This document shows, piece after piece, positions 5,442 to 5,499 of a stretch of 5,499 nucleotides of DNA. The notes below the pieces were generated by a model. It saw nothing but the letters and a program-made list of their open reading frames with translations, searched no databases and was not told the origin of the DNA. The DNA lies in assembly GCA_021772705.1 (NCBI GenBank), contig JAJFLN010000718.1, positions 1 to 5,499 of the forward strand, written 5' to 3'. The stretch comes from Candidatus Cloacimonadota bacterium (GTDB lineage Bacteria; Muiribacteriota; UBA6191; JACPRK01). The position numbers were made by a program, and so were the translations under genes. The number at the start of each line of letters is the position of its first letter. Within the stretch, counting starts at the first letter, position 1.

Positions 5442-5499
5442 CAGGCATGGCGTAGCTCCCTTGAGGCATGAGACCATTCTTCCTGTACATCCTCGAGTG

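Overview
The window is GC-rich bacterial DNA. It holds three well-supported protein genes, one probable small gene, and several structured non-coding elements. The genus cannot be named. The high G+C at third codon positions, the short 'DUF3417-type' alpha-glucan phosphorylase, the dispersed GAGCTTGTCGA stem-loop repeat and two probably leaderless starts suit an environmental GC-rich lineage, but none is diagnostic.

Layout. Bases 1-90 carry two copies of a 30-bp repeat with a 60-bp period, built on a stem-loop. A minus-strand gene (137-1060) encodes a cytoplasmic seven-bladed beta-propeller protein of unknown role. A possible 29-codon leader ORF (1073-1162) precedes it, and its stop codon lies against the propeller gene's ribosome binding site. 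Bases 1061-1886 look empty but seem to be organised. A minus-strand -10 box and a plus-strand promoter diverge around a 10-bp palindrome. The plus-strand promoter leads to a consensus AGGAGG site, a 72-codon ORF (1337-1555) and a terminator-like hairpin (1619-1651). The remaining 235 bases are the leader of the next gene.

The centre of the window is glgP (1887-4040, plus strand), an alpha-glucan phosphorylase with all expected catalytic residues, including the pyridoxal-phosphate lysine. It converges, across a 7-bp gap, on a minus-strand alkaline-phosphatase-superfamily phosphodiesterase (4048-5328) with a complete two-metal site. Upstream of that gene, at 5415-5441, is a copy of a widespread intergenic stem-loop repeat. 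It shares its outer arm, in opposite orientation, with the repeats at the left edge.

GlgP would degrade glycogen or maltodextrin to glucose-1-phosphate. Its neighbours are not recognisable glycogen genes and no common pathway is evident. The least ordinary parts are the small promoter-ORF-terminator unit at 1227-1651 and the two related stem-loop repeats.
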